Source of the DNA: Bacteroidota bacterium
GTDB lineage: Bacteria > Bacteroidota > Bacteroidia > Flavobacteriales > Schleiferiaceae
DNA: 64,000 nucleotides
NCBI GenBank assembly: GCA_024742495.1
Contig: JANSYJ010000002.1
Coordinates: 434,001 to 498,000, forward strand
Reading direction: 5' to 3'
The first letter of the stretch is position 1; the number at the start of each line of letters is the position of its first letter. A program made the translations under genes and the position numbers. This document shows, in pieces, positions 1-9,440 of this stretch. The notes under the pieces are model-generated. The model was not told the DNA's origin and made no database searches. It worked only from the letters and a program-made list of their open reading frames with translations.

Positions 1-114
1 AGGGTTTTGGAAAAAGAGAAAGAAGGAGCCCCAAAGCATTCCATAGGTAAGCAGTAGATTAAAAGCAAAGATTAATGCAAGAGCGAGGAATATAAATACC
101 TTCCTTCTCATCAT
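1..114 (-). CDS. Small membrane or exported protein, N-terminal part only
   Basis: The 5' end of a minus-strand gene that runs off the left edge of the window; 38 codons are visible. The start is an ATG-ATG pair (first ATG at 112-114) that overlaps the TGA stop of the rhomboid gene by 4 nt (ATGA), so the two are probably translationally coupled. The visible peptide begins MMRRKVFIFLALALIFAFN: two arginines followed by a long hydrophobic stretch, as in a signal peptide or membrane anchor. No family can be named from this fragment. Confidence 0.55.
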   Translation of the reverse strand, partial: MMRRKVFIFLALALIFAFNLLLTYGMLWGSFFLFFQNP

Positions 115-1640
115 GACAATTTCTTTTTGCTTAAGCGGATACTTAAAAAGGCTCCGATGAGAAAGCCTGCCAAAAGTCCACCCAAATGGGCGGCATTATC
201 GATGCCTCCGAAAAAACCATAAACCAAGCTTATGCCGGGGAATAGCGCCAGTAATAACCAATTCTGGTTTCGACTGTAGGCGGGGAAAACCTTAAAGAGG
301 TTAAAGGCTAATGCCAGGCCATAAAGCCCAAAAATTGCTCCAGAAGCTCCTACACTGATGGTGTTTAGATGCCAAAAAATACTGCTGATACTGGCTATTA
401 ATCCGCAAAGCAGATAGACGGTAATTAAGCTTAAAGGTTTTAAGAAATCTTGGAGCATTAAACCAGCGATGCTAAGTCCAAACAAATTCATAAAGAGGTG
501 AATAAGGCCAGCGTGAATAAAGAGGGAGCTGAAAAGACGCCAATAGTCACCCTCCAAAACCTCGCCTCGGCGATTGGCACCCCATTCCAGAAGCTCATGG
601 CCAGCGGGCGACATAATATTCATGCCTGCTAATACCATCACTATAAAAGTTCCAAGATTTAAAAGGAGCAGAATTGCAATTGCCTTGTTGGGTCCAAGGG
701 GATTTAAAAAGCCCAATACCATATTTAAATCATCGTCCTTCGCCTTAGTACCTTGCTTAAAAGTGTCTAATTCATCCTGATTAATATTAGGAATGCTAAC
801 CATCAATAATACCGCTAGGGCACTAATCGCCATGGAGCGGAAAATCCAAGGATAGCTTTCCCCCAGTCGTTCTTCGAATGAACTTTGATGAGGGATTAAA
901 ATAACTTGTTCTTCGGCTACTAAGTCGGGTTTCGCCTTGCGAGCGGCTTCTAAAAAACCATCGCGCTTATCGGAATAGCTCAGTTTTTCGAAATAGGAAT
1001 TGTGGTAAAAGTTATAATCCTTAAAACGCTGCTCCGATTGACGCAGGAACTGCTGGTAGGCCCGGTTCTTAGCTTCGTCCGATGCGCGATTAGTGGTACT
1101 TTCCTTGTAATCTATGCCATGCCAAATCTGCTGAGCCTCCGAAAAGGGCGAAACAAAATAAAGGTAGAAACTGAGGCTTTCATTATTGCGGCCGCTGGTC
1201 CTGGAAGTGGCAAAAGCTTGGCTACCTTGTTTTTCAATATTATAAGTGTTCAGCTTAAAATACCTTTCATTGGGATGTTGATGGACTTCCGCAATTCGAT
1301 GTAGAGGGATGAGATCAAATGCCGCTTTTTGGATGTATTGCTGGATGATCAGCAGCGGCGTTGCTATGGCCAGTGACATAAGTAAAAGATAGAGAAAGTG
1401 GCCATTTTCCCTTTTCCCGTTTACATTTAATATCCGATTGCGATGCCTTTGCCAAACTATAAGCGGGAGTGAAGGGAGTAGGAGCGGAAGCCAAAAGTTT
1501 AATAGGTTTTCCTTAAGTGGTATCAGTCCTAATTTTAAATCCAAATACCAGCGAAGTGCAGTGTATGTCACTATGGTCGCTCCGGCAATTAAGAGAAAGG
1601 GGAGGTAAACTTTTTTGATTTTTAAAATCAGGCTTTCCAA
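111..1640 (-). CDS. Rhomboid family intramembrane serine protease
   Basis: Predicted intramembrane serine protease that cleaves transmembrane segments of other membrane proteins. The rhomboid domain fills roughly residues 340-509. It shows WRLFSSLFIHAGLIHLFMN (membrane histidines), the nucleophile motif GASG with Ser433, and AAHLGG with catalytic His485, followed by a short basic tail. The N-terminal half has about three hydrophobic segments and a soluble charged region (about 105-265) that I do not recognise. The protein is long for a rhomboid because of this N-terminal part. The start is TTG at 1638-1640. No ATG lies near the front, and a TAnnTTTG element sits 23 nt upstream, which supports this start. 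The stop overlaps the next minus-strand gene by 4 nt. The substrate is unknown. Confidence 0.88.
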   Translation of the reverse strand: MESLILKIKKVYLPFLLIAGATIVTYTALRWYLDLKLGLIPLKENLLNFWLPLLLPSLPLIVWQRHRNRILNVNGKRENGHFLYLLLMSLAIATPLLIIQQYIQKAAFDLIPLHRIAEVHQHPNERYFKLNTYNIEKQGSQAFATSRTSGRNNESLSFYLYFVSPFSEAQQIWHGIDYKESTTNRASDEAKNRAYQQFLRQSEQRFKDYNFYHNSYFEKLSYSDKRDGFLEAARKAKPDLVAEEQVILIPHQSSFEERLGESYPWIFRSMAISALAVLLMVSIPNINQDELDTFKQGTKAKDDDLNMVLGFLNPLGPNKAIAILLLLNLGTFIVMVLAGMNIMSPAGHELLEWGANRRGEVLEGDYWRLFSSLFIHAGLIHLFMNLFGLSIAGLMLQDFLKPLSLITVYLLCGLIASISSIFWHLNTISVGASGAIFGLYGLALAFNLFKVFPAYSRNQNWLLLALFPGISLVYGFFGGIDNAAHLGGLLAGFLIGAFLSIRLSKKKLS

Positions 1641-1663
1641 TCAAATACAGATTAAGTGAAATC

Positions 1664-1671
1664 CAAAGATA
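1664..1671 (-). promoter_or_regulatory. Bacteroidota -7 promoter element for the rhomboid gene
   Basis: Minus-strand TATCTTTG matches the TAnnTTTG element of Bacteroidota housekeeping promoters. It lies 23 nt before the TTG start at 1640. Confidence 0.6.
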
Positions 1672-1687
1672 GTTTAGTGGGAGAGGA

Positions 1688-2005
1688 TCATACTTCTCCC
1701 CAAGTATCAAATTGCGACCTAGTGAGGCAATAGCGGTTTACCTCTTGCTCGAAGTTAAGGGTCCCGGGAATACAACGGTGTTTTTTCTCGAAACTAAAGC
1801 CAAGTTTTTGCAAGGTTTTATTGGGAGCTGGATTAAGAGCATAAGGTTCACAAATGATCCGCTTCAGTTTTAAATGCTTAAAGAAATGCTTCACCGATTT
1901 AAGCACCATCATACTGCCCAGCCCTTTTTGTCTATGGTCGGACTGCCTAAGATGTAAATGAATGCAATCCTGCGCATCGTAGTTTATGGGTGTAGGGTTT
2001 TGCAT
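1688..2005 (-). CDS. GNAT acetyltransferase, short (C-terminal half only)
   Basis: The 105-residue product matches the second half of a GNAT N-acetyltransferase. It has an acetyl-CoA loop-like segment (RQKGLGSMMVLKSVKHFF, about residues 26-43), then ICEPYALNPAPNKTLQKLGF, typical of the region where a neighbour-residue loop precedes the last strands. Complete members are about 170-180 residues, so the N-terminal substrate-binding half is missing. A TAA stop lies in frame at 2018-2020, just upstream of the ATG, and I see no convincing N-terminal half in the other minus-strand frames up to 2296. It may be a 5'-truncated pseudogene or a minimal acetyltransferase. I favour decay. Confidence 0.55.
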   Translation of the reverse strand: MQNPTPINYDAQDCIHLHLRQSDHRQKGLGSMMVLKSVKHFFKHLKLKRIICEPYALNPAPNKTLQKLGFSFEKKHRCIPGTLNFEQEVNRYCLTRSQFDTWGEV

Positions 2006-2296
2006 TCATGCTCTCCATCTTAATTAAAGCTAAGCTCCGTTGCTGGAACTGGAGTATCTATTCAAATTGGTCATTAAGACTTAACAATCACTTATAAATG
2101 GGTTTAAGCTAATCGTTCAATTTTGTTGATTGCTAGAAAAGGAAGGGTGTGAAAATGAATATCCGACCAAAGATGATAGAAGGCAAAATGCAGGATATTT
2201 CCTTTACTGCTGATGCGAAGGTTTGGATATAGCCTGAAATTTAAGGTGCTAATTTATTAGCCTTTTCATTGTAATTGATCAAAAGAAAGCTAGTGT

Positions 2297-4051
2297 ATGA
2301 GTCTCATCAAAACTGAAGATAGCCTTATTGACAGTAGCCCCACTGAAAGTGGAAGGGAAGGAGGAAGTAATCTCGAACTTTCACTAAATAGATTGGAGTC
2401 GGAACTGAAGGGAAGCGATGAGCTCGATGCTTATATCGCTGAGCTCTTAGAGCGCTTAAATATTCAAGTTTCCATCCCCGAGAATGAGTTGGCACGAATT
2501 CCAAAATCTGGCCCCTTCCTTAGTGTCTCCAATCATCCTTTCGGTGGTTTAGATGCTATTATTCTCTTAAAGCTCATTCGGCAAGTTCGCCCCGATTTTA
2601 AAGTGATGACCAATACATCGGTCCAAAGTCTTGCTAAGTTTATTAATCCACTAGGGGCTGCGAAAATGAAGGAATTCATGCTGGAAGCTAATAGTCCGGC
2701 AGCAATTCAATATTTGGAAGGAGCAGGTGGATTAGGGGTTTTTCCCGCGGCGGGGCATTCTAACCTGGGAATTAGACCAGCACTAAATCGAGATGGCGCC
2801 TGGGCAAAAAGTGCTTTAAGTCTCATCCGAAAGGCGAAAGTGCCAATTGTACCTATTTATTTTCATGGTGCTGATAGTCTTAGGTCGCTGCTCTTTAATT
2901 TGCTATACGATAAGCCCATCAGCGCCAAGCTGCCCAAGGAACTAAAGAGCAGAAAGCCCTTTAAAATAGCAATTAGAATTGGTAAGCCCATTTCTGTTGC
3001 CAAGCAATTTGAATTTTCGGATAGCAGGGAACTGGGCCGTTATTTAAAGGCTAAAAGCTATTACCTCGGTCAGCCCTTAAAGGTGAACCGCTTTTTTAGC
3101 CCAAAGGCAAAGTCGAACGAGAAGGTCGAAAGTTTTATTGAGCCCATTTCGAGCCTCGATTTAAAGCAAGAAATCGCCGCCCTACCGAAAGAGGATCGAT
3201 TGTTTGATTTCAAGGGTTTTGAAATATTTTGTTGTTCTGCCCAGCGTATTCCCAATATCTTAACTGAAATCGGTCGTCTTCGCGAATTTACCTTTCGCGC
3301 GGTAGGTGAAGGAACCAATAAGGCGGTTGATTTAGATGAATACGACCTCTATTACAAGCACCTCTTTATTTGGGATGCTAAAGCGGCTAAAATTGTGGGC
3401 GCTTATCGCCTTGGTAATGGCGCGGAAATTTTTCAAGAATTTGGCAAACACGGCTTTTATATACATTCCTTATTTAGACTTAAAGATGAGTTTAGTAGCT
3501 TTTTGAAATCCTCAGTGGAGTTGGGACGGTCCTTTGTGGTGCCCGATTATCAAAGGAATCCTTATGCGCTTTTTATTCTGTGGAAGGGCATTCTCTATTA
3601 TTTATTGAAGCATGAGGAACTCAAATACATCATTGGCCCGGTGAGCATCAGCAATCGCTATAGGAGTTTTTCCAAGTCGCTCATTATTGAGTTTATTAGT
3701 CAGCATCATTTTGACCATGAAAAGGCCCAATATATAAAACCTCGCAAGTCCTTCCGTTATCGGAAATCCAGGAAAGAGCAGGCTTTATATCCATTGAATC
3801 CCCAAAGCATGAAGGATTTAGAGTCTATTATTGAAGAAATGGAGCTCGCTCATTTTAAGCTCCCGGTTTTACTTAAGAAGTACTTAAAACAAAATGCCAA
3901 GATTATAGGATTTAATGTAGATCCTAAATTTAACAATGCCTTGGATGGATTAATTTACTTAGATATTGATCAGCTAAATCGCGACACCATCCGCATGCTA
4001 AGTAAGGAGGTAGATGATCCATCTATATTAAAGCGATTTACTGAGAAGTAG
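2297..4051 (+). CDS. olsF: Bifunctional acyltransferase, OlsF-like (ornithine/glycine aminolipid synthesis)
   Basis: Fusion of two acyltransferases. Residues about 55-260 form a PlsC/LPLAT-type O-acyltransferase domain with NHPFGGLD (His80, Asp86), followed by GGLGVFPAAGHSN and PIVPIYFHG motifs. Residues about 310-500 match the GNAT-like hemolysin/OlsB N-acyltransferase family, with RLREFTFRAVGEGTNKAVDLD and LFIWDAKAAKIVGAYRLG, then a serine/arginine-rich segment near ISNRYRSFSKSLIIEF. In OlsF proteins of Serratia and Flavobacterium the C-terminal domain makes the lyso-lipid by N-acylating an amino acid and the N-terminal domain adds the second acyl chain. Whether the head group here is ornithine, glycine or another amino acid cannot be read from the sequence. 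The gene appears monocistronic and starts at ATG 2297. Confidence 0.82.
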   Translation: MSLIKTEDSLIDSSPTESGREGGSNLELSLNRLESELKGSDELDAYIAELLERLNIQVSIPENELARIPKSGPFLSVSNHPFGGLDAIILLKLIRQVRPDFKVMTNTSVQSLAKFINPLGAAKMKEFMLEANSPAAIQYLEGAGGLGVFPAAGHSNLGIRPALNRDGAWAKSALSLIRKAKVPIVPIYFHGADSLRSLLFNLLYDKPISAKLPKELKSRKPFKIAIRIGKPISVAKQFEFSDSRELGRYLKAKSYYLGQPLKVNRFFSPKAKSNEKVESFIEPISSLDLKQEIAALPKEDRLFDFKGFEIFCCSAQRIPNILTEIGRLREFTFRAVGEGTNKAVDLDEYDLYYKHLFIWDAKAAKIVGAYRLGNGAEIFQEFGKHGFYIHSLFRLKDEFSSFLKSSVELGRSFVVPDYQRNPYALFILWKGILYYLLKHEELKYIIGPVSISNRYRSFSKSLIIEFISQHHFDHEKAQYIKPRKSFRYRKSRKEQALYPLNPQSMKDLESIIEEMELAHFKLPVLLKKYLKQNAKIIGFNVDPKFNNALDGLIYLDIDQLNRDTIRMLSKEVDDPSILKRFTEK

Positions 4052-4124
4052 GAGGGAGTAAAAGTCTTAATTCGCCTTGTGGAAACTCTTCGAAAGGTCC
4101 CGCCACAATTTTTGTCCTTCTAAA

Positions 4125-4347
4125 TTGGCAGGGCTTTTAGCTTCCAATAAGACATATGTACGATACGGTAAATACGGCTTCGCGAATCGAGTCTCATGGA
4201 GCGAGCGGCGAAGTGAATATAAGCACCCTTAGGCATGCGATTTTACAAGGCGATTCCGATTTTGTTTTCCAAGAACGCCAGGAGCTAGAGGTAAAAGGCA
4301 AAGGCTTAATGAAAATGTACTTTGTGTCCTTAAAGCAAAAAGCTTAA
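4125..4347 (+). pseudogene. Adenylate/guanylate cyclase catalytic domain remnant (frameshifted)
   Basis: The reading frame from 4156 encodes DTVNTASRIESHGASGEVNIS, then a segment ending EVKGKGLMKMYFV. That is the last third of a class III nucleotide cyclase catalytic domain, which normally reads GDTVNTASRMES...GKVNIS...VKGKG...YFV. Immediately upstream, a different frame (4125-4155) encodes LAGLLASNKTYV, matching the preceding AGVVGxxKFxYD segment, so a frameshift separates the two pieces. The metal-binding aspartates and everything further N-terminal are absent; the upstream DNA is olsF. This is the tail of a lost cyclase gene. Confidence 0.7.
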
Positions 4348-4522
4348 CGACTTTGAATCCTTTCCAATGGCCCGTCAAATAAAGCGCGTATTTTTGGGGA
4401 GATTCAACTTCATTTGATCAATCGAGGAGATTCTATCGCAATTCTTTTGTAATTTTTTCCCACATTTTTCGTCTGTATGATATACTCAAATATGGCCCAG
4501 GCCTTAAATTAAATTAACACCC

Positions 4523-4960
4523 ATGAAAAACACATCGATACTTACCTTGATATTCGCCTTGGTCCTAAGCCTGCCCTCCTTTGCCCAAACTTGGGAAACG
4601 GATTACGATGCGGCGCTAGCGAAAGCCAAAGCCGAGAATAAAACCATCTTACTCAACTTTACCGGATCGGATTGGTGCGGCTGGTGCGTACGCTTAAAAG
4701 GTGAAGTATTCTCTAAAGCCCAATTCATCGAGTACGCCGAGGCAAACCTCGTGTTAGTGAGCCTCGACTTTCCTAAGCGCAAGCAATTATCTGCCGAGGA
4801 AAAAGCCCAAAACCAAGCCCTGGCCCAAAAGCATGGCATTCGCGGTTTCCCCACCATACTCCTACTTAATTCGGATGAGGAAATAGTCCTCAAAACCGGT
4901 TATAAAGCCGGTGGCCCAGAGGAATATGTAAAGCATTTAAAGGAAGCGATTGAAGGCTAA
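4523..4960 (+). CDS. Exported thioredoxin-family protein
   Basis: A 145-residue periplasmic thioredoxin-fold protein. A signal peptide spans about residues 1-21 (MKNTSILTLIFALVLSLPSFAQ). The fold begins with AENKTILLNFTGSDWCGWC, giving the redox motif CGWC at about residues 51-54, and the cis-proline region GIRGFPTILLL follows near residue 110. The CGWC centre and the SDWCGWC context are typical of small Bacteroidota thioredoxin/DUF255-like proteins that reduce or isomerise periplasmic disulfides; the partner is unknown. It stands alone and is followed by a strong terminator. Confidence 0.85.
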   Translation: MKNTSILTLIFALVLSLPSFAQTWETDYDAALAKAKAENKTILLNFTGSDWCGWCVRLKGEVFSKAQFIEYAEANLVLVSLDFPKRKQLSAEEKAQNQALAQKHGIRGFPTILLLNSDEEIVLKTGYKAGGPEEYVKHLKEAIEG

Positions 4961-4980
4961 TTATAAAGCCAATGATATTT

Positions 4981-5009
4981 AAAAACCCCGCTGTTTAGTG
5001 GGGTTTTTT
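4981..5009 (+). terminator. Rho-independent terminator after the thioredoxin gene
   Basis: The AAAAACCCC arm (4981-4989) pairs with GGGGTTTTTT (5000-5009) around a 10-nt loop that can pair further, 21 nt after the stop codon. The T-run completes the terminator on the plus strand. Confidence 0.85.
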
Positions 5010-5460
5010 GTGGGCCGCTTGGGCGTTTTTACCAGGGCGCTCTAGAATCGGTTAGCGCTATACTTATTTGGTTTTTTAGTAGTCTTTATTTCGGATAATT
5101 CAAAAAGAGAAGCACCACAAGCGTAGCTCAGAGCCTAAGGAAGAGAGATCTTTGATTAGTGATTCTGTCTGTCAATATTGATAAGCGGGAAGAATACAAT
5201 CTTTCCGAAGATGAGTGTTTATACTTAGAAATAGTGCCTTGAATAGGCCGTATGATTTTCTAGTTGCTTTTCAAATCTATGGGAGAAACTTCACAGAAGT
5301 GGTGGTCGCGGTGGGCAACGACTTTTAATTTTGCCTTGGCGGAAAGCCATTCTAGCTAAACATCTTTTTTCCCATGTTAGGGCTTGAGCCTTATTATTTT
5401 GAATGGCTTAACTTCCCTCAATAATCTTTTATCTTTCCAAGCAAATACTTTCTTGTCCAA
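5010..5460. other. Gene-free stretch
   Basis: About 450 bp without a supportable gene. The only protein-like stretch is a 27-codon plus-strand frame near 5158-5241 without an ATG, which I do not call. A near-consensus promoter element (TATCTTTC) lies around 5428, upstream of the hydrolase gene. Confidence 0.5.
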
Positions 5461-7353
5461 ATGAAAATCAAAATTTTTGCCCTCATTGCCCTTTTGGCTT
5501 TTGCCAGCAAGGGCCTTAAAGCCCAAGATGAAATCCTTGAAAAGCTGAAGGAAATTGCCATTATCGACCAAAAAGTAATGATGCCCATGCGCGATGGGAT
5601 TCGCTTGGCAACGGATATTTATAGACCCAAAACTGACGAACTTGTTCCGATAATATTTTCAAGAACGCCCTATAATTTCAATTCATGGGGAGATGGTAAA
5701 CAACGCAATTACACCGCTCGTAGGGCTTATGAGGCGGTTAAACGCGGCTATGCTTATGTGGTGCAAAATGAAAGAGGTCGTTACTTTTCGGAAGGAGAAT
5801 GGGATATTCTTGGTCTGCCGCTTACAGATGGATATGATGCTTTTACTTGGATGAAGAATCAATCTTGGTCGAACGGAAAAATCGCCACCTTGGGTTGTTC
5901 ATCTACCGCAGAATGGCAAATGGCGGTAGCGGCTCTTGATCATCCTTCCCATGCGGCGATGGTTCCCCAGGGTTATGGTGCGGGTGTTGGTACGGTTGGA
6001 CCGTATTTCGAACAAGGGAATTGGTATCGCGGCGGTGTAGAGCAAATGCTATTTTTCGCTTGGCTTTACAGTGTGGAGCATGATAAATTTAAGCCGCGTA
6101 TTCCGGCTGGTGCCAGTCAGGAAGACCTAATTCGCATTTCGCGTTTTTACGACCTGGCGCCAGAAAATCCTCCCGTGGATATGGCAGCGGCCCTGCAACA
6201 CCTTCCTATTCAAGACATCATCCAAAATATGGATGGCAAAAGGGAGATTTTCGATAAAATGGTGCGCCGCAAACCAAACGATAGTGCTTGGTTTCAAGGT
6301 GGTTTATACCATCAGGATATGAAGATTAACGTTCCTAGTTTTTGGTTTGCATCCTGGTATGATGTTTCCATTGGACCCAATTTGGCCCTTTTTAATCATG
6401 TGCGTAATCCCGAAAACTCAAGCGCTTATGATGATCAGTATTTGGTAATCGCACCCACCTTGCACTGCAGCTATACCAGGGCAAAAGAAAATACCATCGT
6501 TGGGGAGCGCAGTGTTGGCGATGCGCGCCTAAATTATGATGAGCAGATTTACGCCTGGTTAGACCTTTGGTTGAAAGGTGTAGACAATGATTTTAAAGCC
6601 AAAACACCGCGGGTGCAATACTATACCATGGGCCTCAACAAATGGCAGGCGGCTGAAACTTGGCCTCCAGAGGCAGCGGTAATGACAAGCTTTTATTTGA
6701 ACAGCAATGGTGAGGCCAATACCGCTAATGGAGATGGAACATTGGGCCTAGGAATGCCCGAAGAAGATGAGCCCGATACTTTCACCTATGACCCTATGGA
6801 TCCTGTTCCCTCTTATGGTGGCAATGTTTGCTGTACGGGCAATGCCGTTAAAGGTGGTGCCTTTGATCAGCAGGAAATGGAGGAACGAGAAGATATTTTG
6901 GTTTACACCAGCGAGCCTTTAGAAGAAGGGGTGGAGCTCAGCGGATTTATTGAAGCTACGCTTTATGTTTCTTCCGATGCCAAGGATACCGACTTTAGCT
7001 TAAAGCTGATTGATGTTTATCCGGATGGTCGCGCCTTTAATTTAGATGAAACCATACAAAGAGCCCGCTATCGCGAAGGCTATGACAAGGAGGTTTTTAT
7101 GGAAGAAGGAGAGGTGTACAAATTAGAATTATCGCCCATGGCAACCAGCAATTACTTTGAAAAAGGACATCGGATTCGCATCGAAATCTCGAGCAGTAAT
7201 TTTCCGCGTTTTGCGCGTAACCTAAACACTGGTGGAGATAATTATAATGAGTCTGTAGGCATAGTGGCGAAAAATAAAATACACCACTCTAAAACCTATC
7301 CTTCTCAAATTAGACTACCCTTAATGAAGACATTTAAGGCAAATACTTTTTAG
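5461..7353 (+). CDS. CocE/NonD family (peptidase S15-like) hydrolase, exported
   Basis: A 630-residue serine hydrolase of the cocaine-esterase/X-Pro dipeptidyl-peptidase group. A signal peptide occupies residues 1-22 (ending GLKAQ). The alpha/beta-hydrolase domain opens with [18 protein letters not shown]. The likely catalytic triad is Ser147 (in LGCSSTAEW), Asp301 (SWYDVSIGP) and His335 (APTLHC). The nucleophile elbow GCSST departs from the usual GxSYGG. The C-terminal jelly-roll (about 400-620) ends with the family signature [12 protein letters not shown]. Members cleave acyl esters, beta-lactam ester-like bonds or N-terminal dipeptides; the substrate here is unknown. Its 3' end overlaps the convergent gene by 20 nt. 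Confidence 0.9.
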   Translation: MKIKIFALIALLAFASKGLKAQDEILEKLKEIAIIDQKVMMPMRDGIRLATDIYRPKTDELVPIIFSRTPYNFNSWGDGKQRNYTARRAYEAVKRGYAYVVQNERGRYFSEGEWDILGLPLTDGYDAFTWMKNQSWSNGKIATLGCSSTAEWQMAVAALDHPSHAAMVPQGYGAGVGTVGPYFEQGNWYRGGVEQMLFFAWLYSVEHDKFKPRIPAGASQEDLIRISRFYDLAPENPPVDMAAALQHLPIQDIIQNMDGKREIFDKMVRRKPNDSAWFQGGLYHQDMKINVPSFWFASWYDVSIGPNLALFNHVRNPENSSAYDDQYLVIAPTLHCSYTRAKENTIVGERSVGDARLNYDEQIYAWLDLWLKGVDNDFKAKTPRVQYYTMGLNKWQAAETWPPEAAVMTSFYLNSNGEANTANGDGTLGLGMPEEDEPDTFTYDPMDPVPSYGGNVCCTGNAVKGGAFDQQEMEEREDILVYTSEPLEEGVELSGFIEATLYVSSDAKDTDFSLKLIDVYPDGRAFNLDETIQRARYREGYDKEVFMEEGEVYKLELSPMATSNYFEKGHRIRIEISSSNFPRFARNLNTGGDNYNESVGIVAKNKIHHSKTYPSQIRLPLMKTFKANTF

Positions 7354-7876
7354 GGATGGGATTTCCCTCCGTTTCGGCGGTCCAGTAAATATTGATAATC
7401 CACCAGCGTTCACCATCATACAAAAGTTGAATGCTATTAATACCGCGAGCAAAAGGAGTGGTATCGCTTTCGCTATGGTAGGATTCGTAGGTGCTAAATA
7501 CTTGGGTGATGCCACCAAAAGAATCACTAATGCGATGGATCTCTTTTTCGAAAAATCCCTTTTCTACGAGGTAGTCCCTCGCTTTCGCGATATAGTCTTC
7601 GACTGTCCAAAATTGAGCACCTACAGCACCAGACTTGCCCTTGCCTGTTGGGATTAGCTTAGCATTAGAATGGAAGAGGTAGCGAAAATGATCCCAGTCT
7701 CGCGCTTCGCCTTTTTCCCCGGAAATAACCGCGTATAATGTTTCTAGGATTTGGTCCTGACTATTAACCGATTCACGGTATTTCTCAGGAACATTTCCTT
7801 CGGGCTCTTGCGCCTGCATCATTGAAGAACTTAAAATTAGAAAGCTAAGAAGGCTTAGTCGGAGGTAAGAATGCAT
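7334..7876 (-). CDS. SnoaL/NTF2-like exported protein
   Basis: A 180-residue exported protein. The signal peptide ends near SSSMMQAQ (about residue 23). The rest has the pattern of a SnoaL/NTF2-like alpha+beta cone: [26 protein letters not shown] (helices), AKLIPTG, the [12 protein letters not shown] helix, and paired strands [12 protein letters not shown] and [21 protein letters not shown]. Such domains often act as small-molecule binding or isomerase-like modules, but no catalytic residues can be assigned. It is convergent with the CocE-like hydrolase and overlaps it by 20 nt at the 3' end. Confidence 0.75.
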   Translation of the reverse strand: MHSYLRLSLLSFLILSSSMMQAQEPEGNVPEKYRESVNSQDQILETLYAVISGEKGEARDWDHFRYLFHSNAKLIPTGKGKSGAVGAQFWTVEDYIAKARDYLVEKGFFEKEIHRISDSFGGITQVFSTYESYHSESDTTPFARGINSIQLLYDGERWWIINIYWTAETEGNPIPKKYLP

Positions 7877-8154
7877 GATAAAACTTTGGAGGAAGCTACG
7901 AAAAATAGGACAGGTATATAGTTTCCCTGAATGCTGTAAAAGTGGAAAGCTAAGTTTAACTATTTAGTGTTGAGGGATTTTAATGATTATTTGAAAAGAG
8001 ATTACTGAAGATTAATAATACGGATCAATAGTGATTGCTGATTTTTTTCCGGAGAAGCTTCAAGCTTATAAATTTGGCAATAGTGCAGAAGACCTTTAGC
8101 AGGTCAGGATTTTAAGATCAAATGCTTAGCTTCGATTAAACAAAACCTCTGCTT

Positions 8155-8757
8155 ATGGAAGCCTTATCTATCTCTCCTATGTCCGTTTTTCGGAATAAGA
8201 CTCGCACTTATAGTATTTTAGTTTTTTTCTTCATCTTATATGTGGCTTGTGATAAAGATGATGAGTTTGAAGATGAGGTATTTAAGGTAGGGACTTATGA
8301 TAGATTTGATACCTATCACAGTTTTGATCCTGCCAATCGAATTTCGGGATCTAGTGTTATCAAAATAGATCTTGAAGGGGATGAGTTGCGGATTGGGCTG
8401 CACTACTATGCAGGTGCGGGCTATTATGACTTCTCGGTGTACACCAATTCCGATAATTGGGAAATAGCCATGAATGGAAAGGAACCATACATTTTTTCAA
8501 AAGGAGATCAGGTATATCAAGTGACCGAATGGGAAGGTGATATTGTAAATTTAACTGGCTCCAGCTGGTTATTTACAGGATCAAGTAGCGTCTATGGGCC
8601 ATATTGGGATTATAATGCTCCTCACTACCTCTGTTTTCGAAAGAAGGAGCGTGGAGAGTATCGGCACCTTTGGGTGCATTTAAAAGTAGAGCTGACCGGG
8701 GTAGATCAATACTTGGAAATCTATAGTTACGCCTTAAGAGGCGAGGGGAGGAATTGA
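8155..8757 (+). CDS. Putative lipoprotein of unknown function
   Basis: A 200-residue protein not recognised as a named family. A hydrophobic stretch (SILVFFFILYVAC) followed by an acidic CDKDDEFEDE segment looks like a lipobox with the lipidated cysteine at residue 32, or residue 24 if translation starts at the second ATG (8179). The later ATG would give a more normal signal length. The mature part is rich in aromatic and acidic residues and is predicted to be beta-rich. It is followed by about 160 bp with a short frame (8849-8920, MALNKIYNKPEFNSAFEVTL...) that resembles a protein C-terminus and may be debris. Confidence 0.6.
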   Translation: MEALSISPMSVFRNKTRTYSILVFFFILYVACDKDDEFEDEVFKVGTYDRFDTYHSFDPANRISGSSVIKIDLEGDELRIGLHYYAGAGYYDFSVYTNSDNWEIAMNGKEPYIFSKGDQVYQVTEWEGDIVNLTGSSWLFTGSSSVYGPYWDYNAPHYLCFRKKERGEYRHLWVHLKVELTGVDQYLEIYSYALRGEGRN

Positions 8758-8920
8758 AATAAGCTAAAGTTCATTAAAGCCTAAATTTATTTGGTCGGTT
8801 TTAGGGGAGGCTACTTTCGGTTTTTTCACCATCAAAGGGATAAAGCGTAATGGCGCTCAACAAGATTTATAACAAGCCGGAGTTTAATAGTGCTTTCGAG
8901 GTGACTTTGGAATATTAAGA

Positions 8921-9439
8921 CTATTGAGAACTAGGAAAGTCCTCCCAAGAAGGATTAGCCAGGAAAACTTGCCAGATTTTTTCGTTTTGGGAGCCAAAGG
9001 ATTTTTCTTGCAAAACCAAGATGAGATCGAGCTCTAGAGTGGGGCTTAAATTGGTAGAAACGAGATGGCTCAGGTACTCGGAACTATTTAGAGCCTTAAA
9101 CTCCACCGCGGTGGCACCCGGCGCTAATTGAAAGCGCGGTAGCAAGGCGAATAATGAATCAACTTGCAAGGAATCAGCCCTTCCATGCTGAAAGGAGCGG
9201 GGTAAAGTACTTTGTATATAGGCTTGGTTAGCGGGCTTATGTTGATTGGACAGATACAGCGCATTGCCTCGCAGAAAAAGGGATCTTGCCTTTTGAATCC
9301 CTTGCCTGGTAAAGGCTAAACTATCCTCCTTAGTTAGCTCTTGCTTCACAAAGCGTTTTTCTAAAACTTCATAAGATTGAGCCTCGGCCGGTAGCCATGT
9401 GAATAAGGTTAAGCCTACAAGGAATTTTAGGGTCTTCAT
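8921..9439 (-). CDS. Small exported protein, second gene of a membrane/secreted pair
   Basis: A 172-residue exported protein. The start is the ATG at 9437-9439, which begins a clear signal peptide (MKTLKFLVGLTLFTWLPAEAQ). A longer frame upstream would add unrelated residues overlapping the preceding gene. The mature protein is mostly helical and polar. No family is recognised. It begins 1 nt after the stop codon of the membrane protein gene (stop at 9441-9443), so the two are almost certainly one operon and possibly translationally coupled. The mature segment FALLPRFQLAPGATAVEF has no obvious enzymatic motif. Confidence 0.7.
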   Translation of the reverse strand: MKTLKFLVGLTLFTWLPAEAQSYEVLEKRFVKQELTKEDSLAFTRQGIQKARSLFLRGNALYLSNQHKPANQAYIQSTLPRSFQHGRADSLQVDSLFALLPRFQLAPGATAVEFKALNSSEYLSHLVSTNLSPTLELDLILVLQEKSFGSQNEKIWQVFLANPSWEDFPSSQ

Positions 9440-9440
9440 T

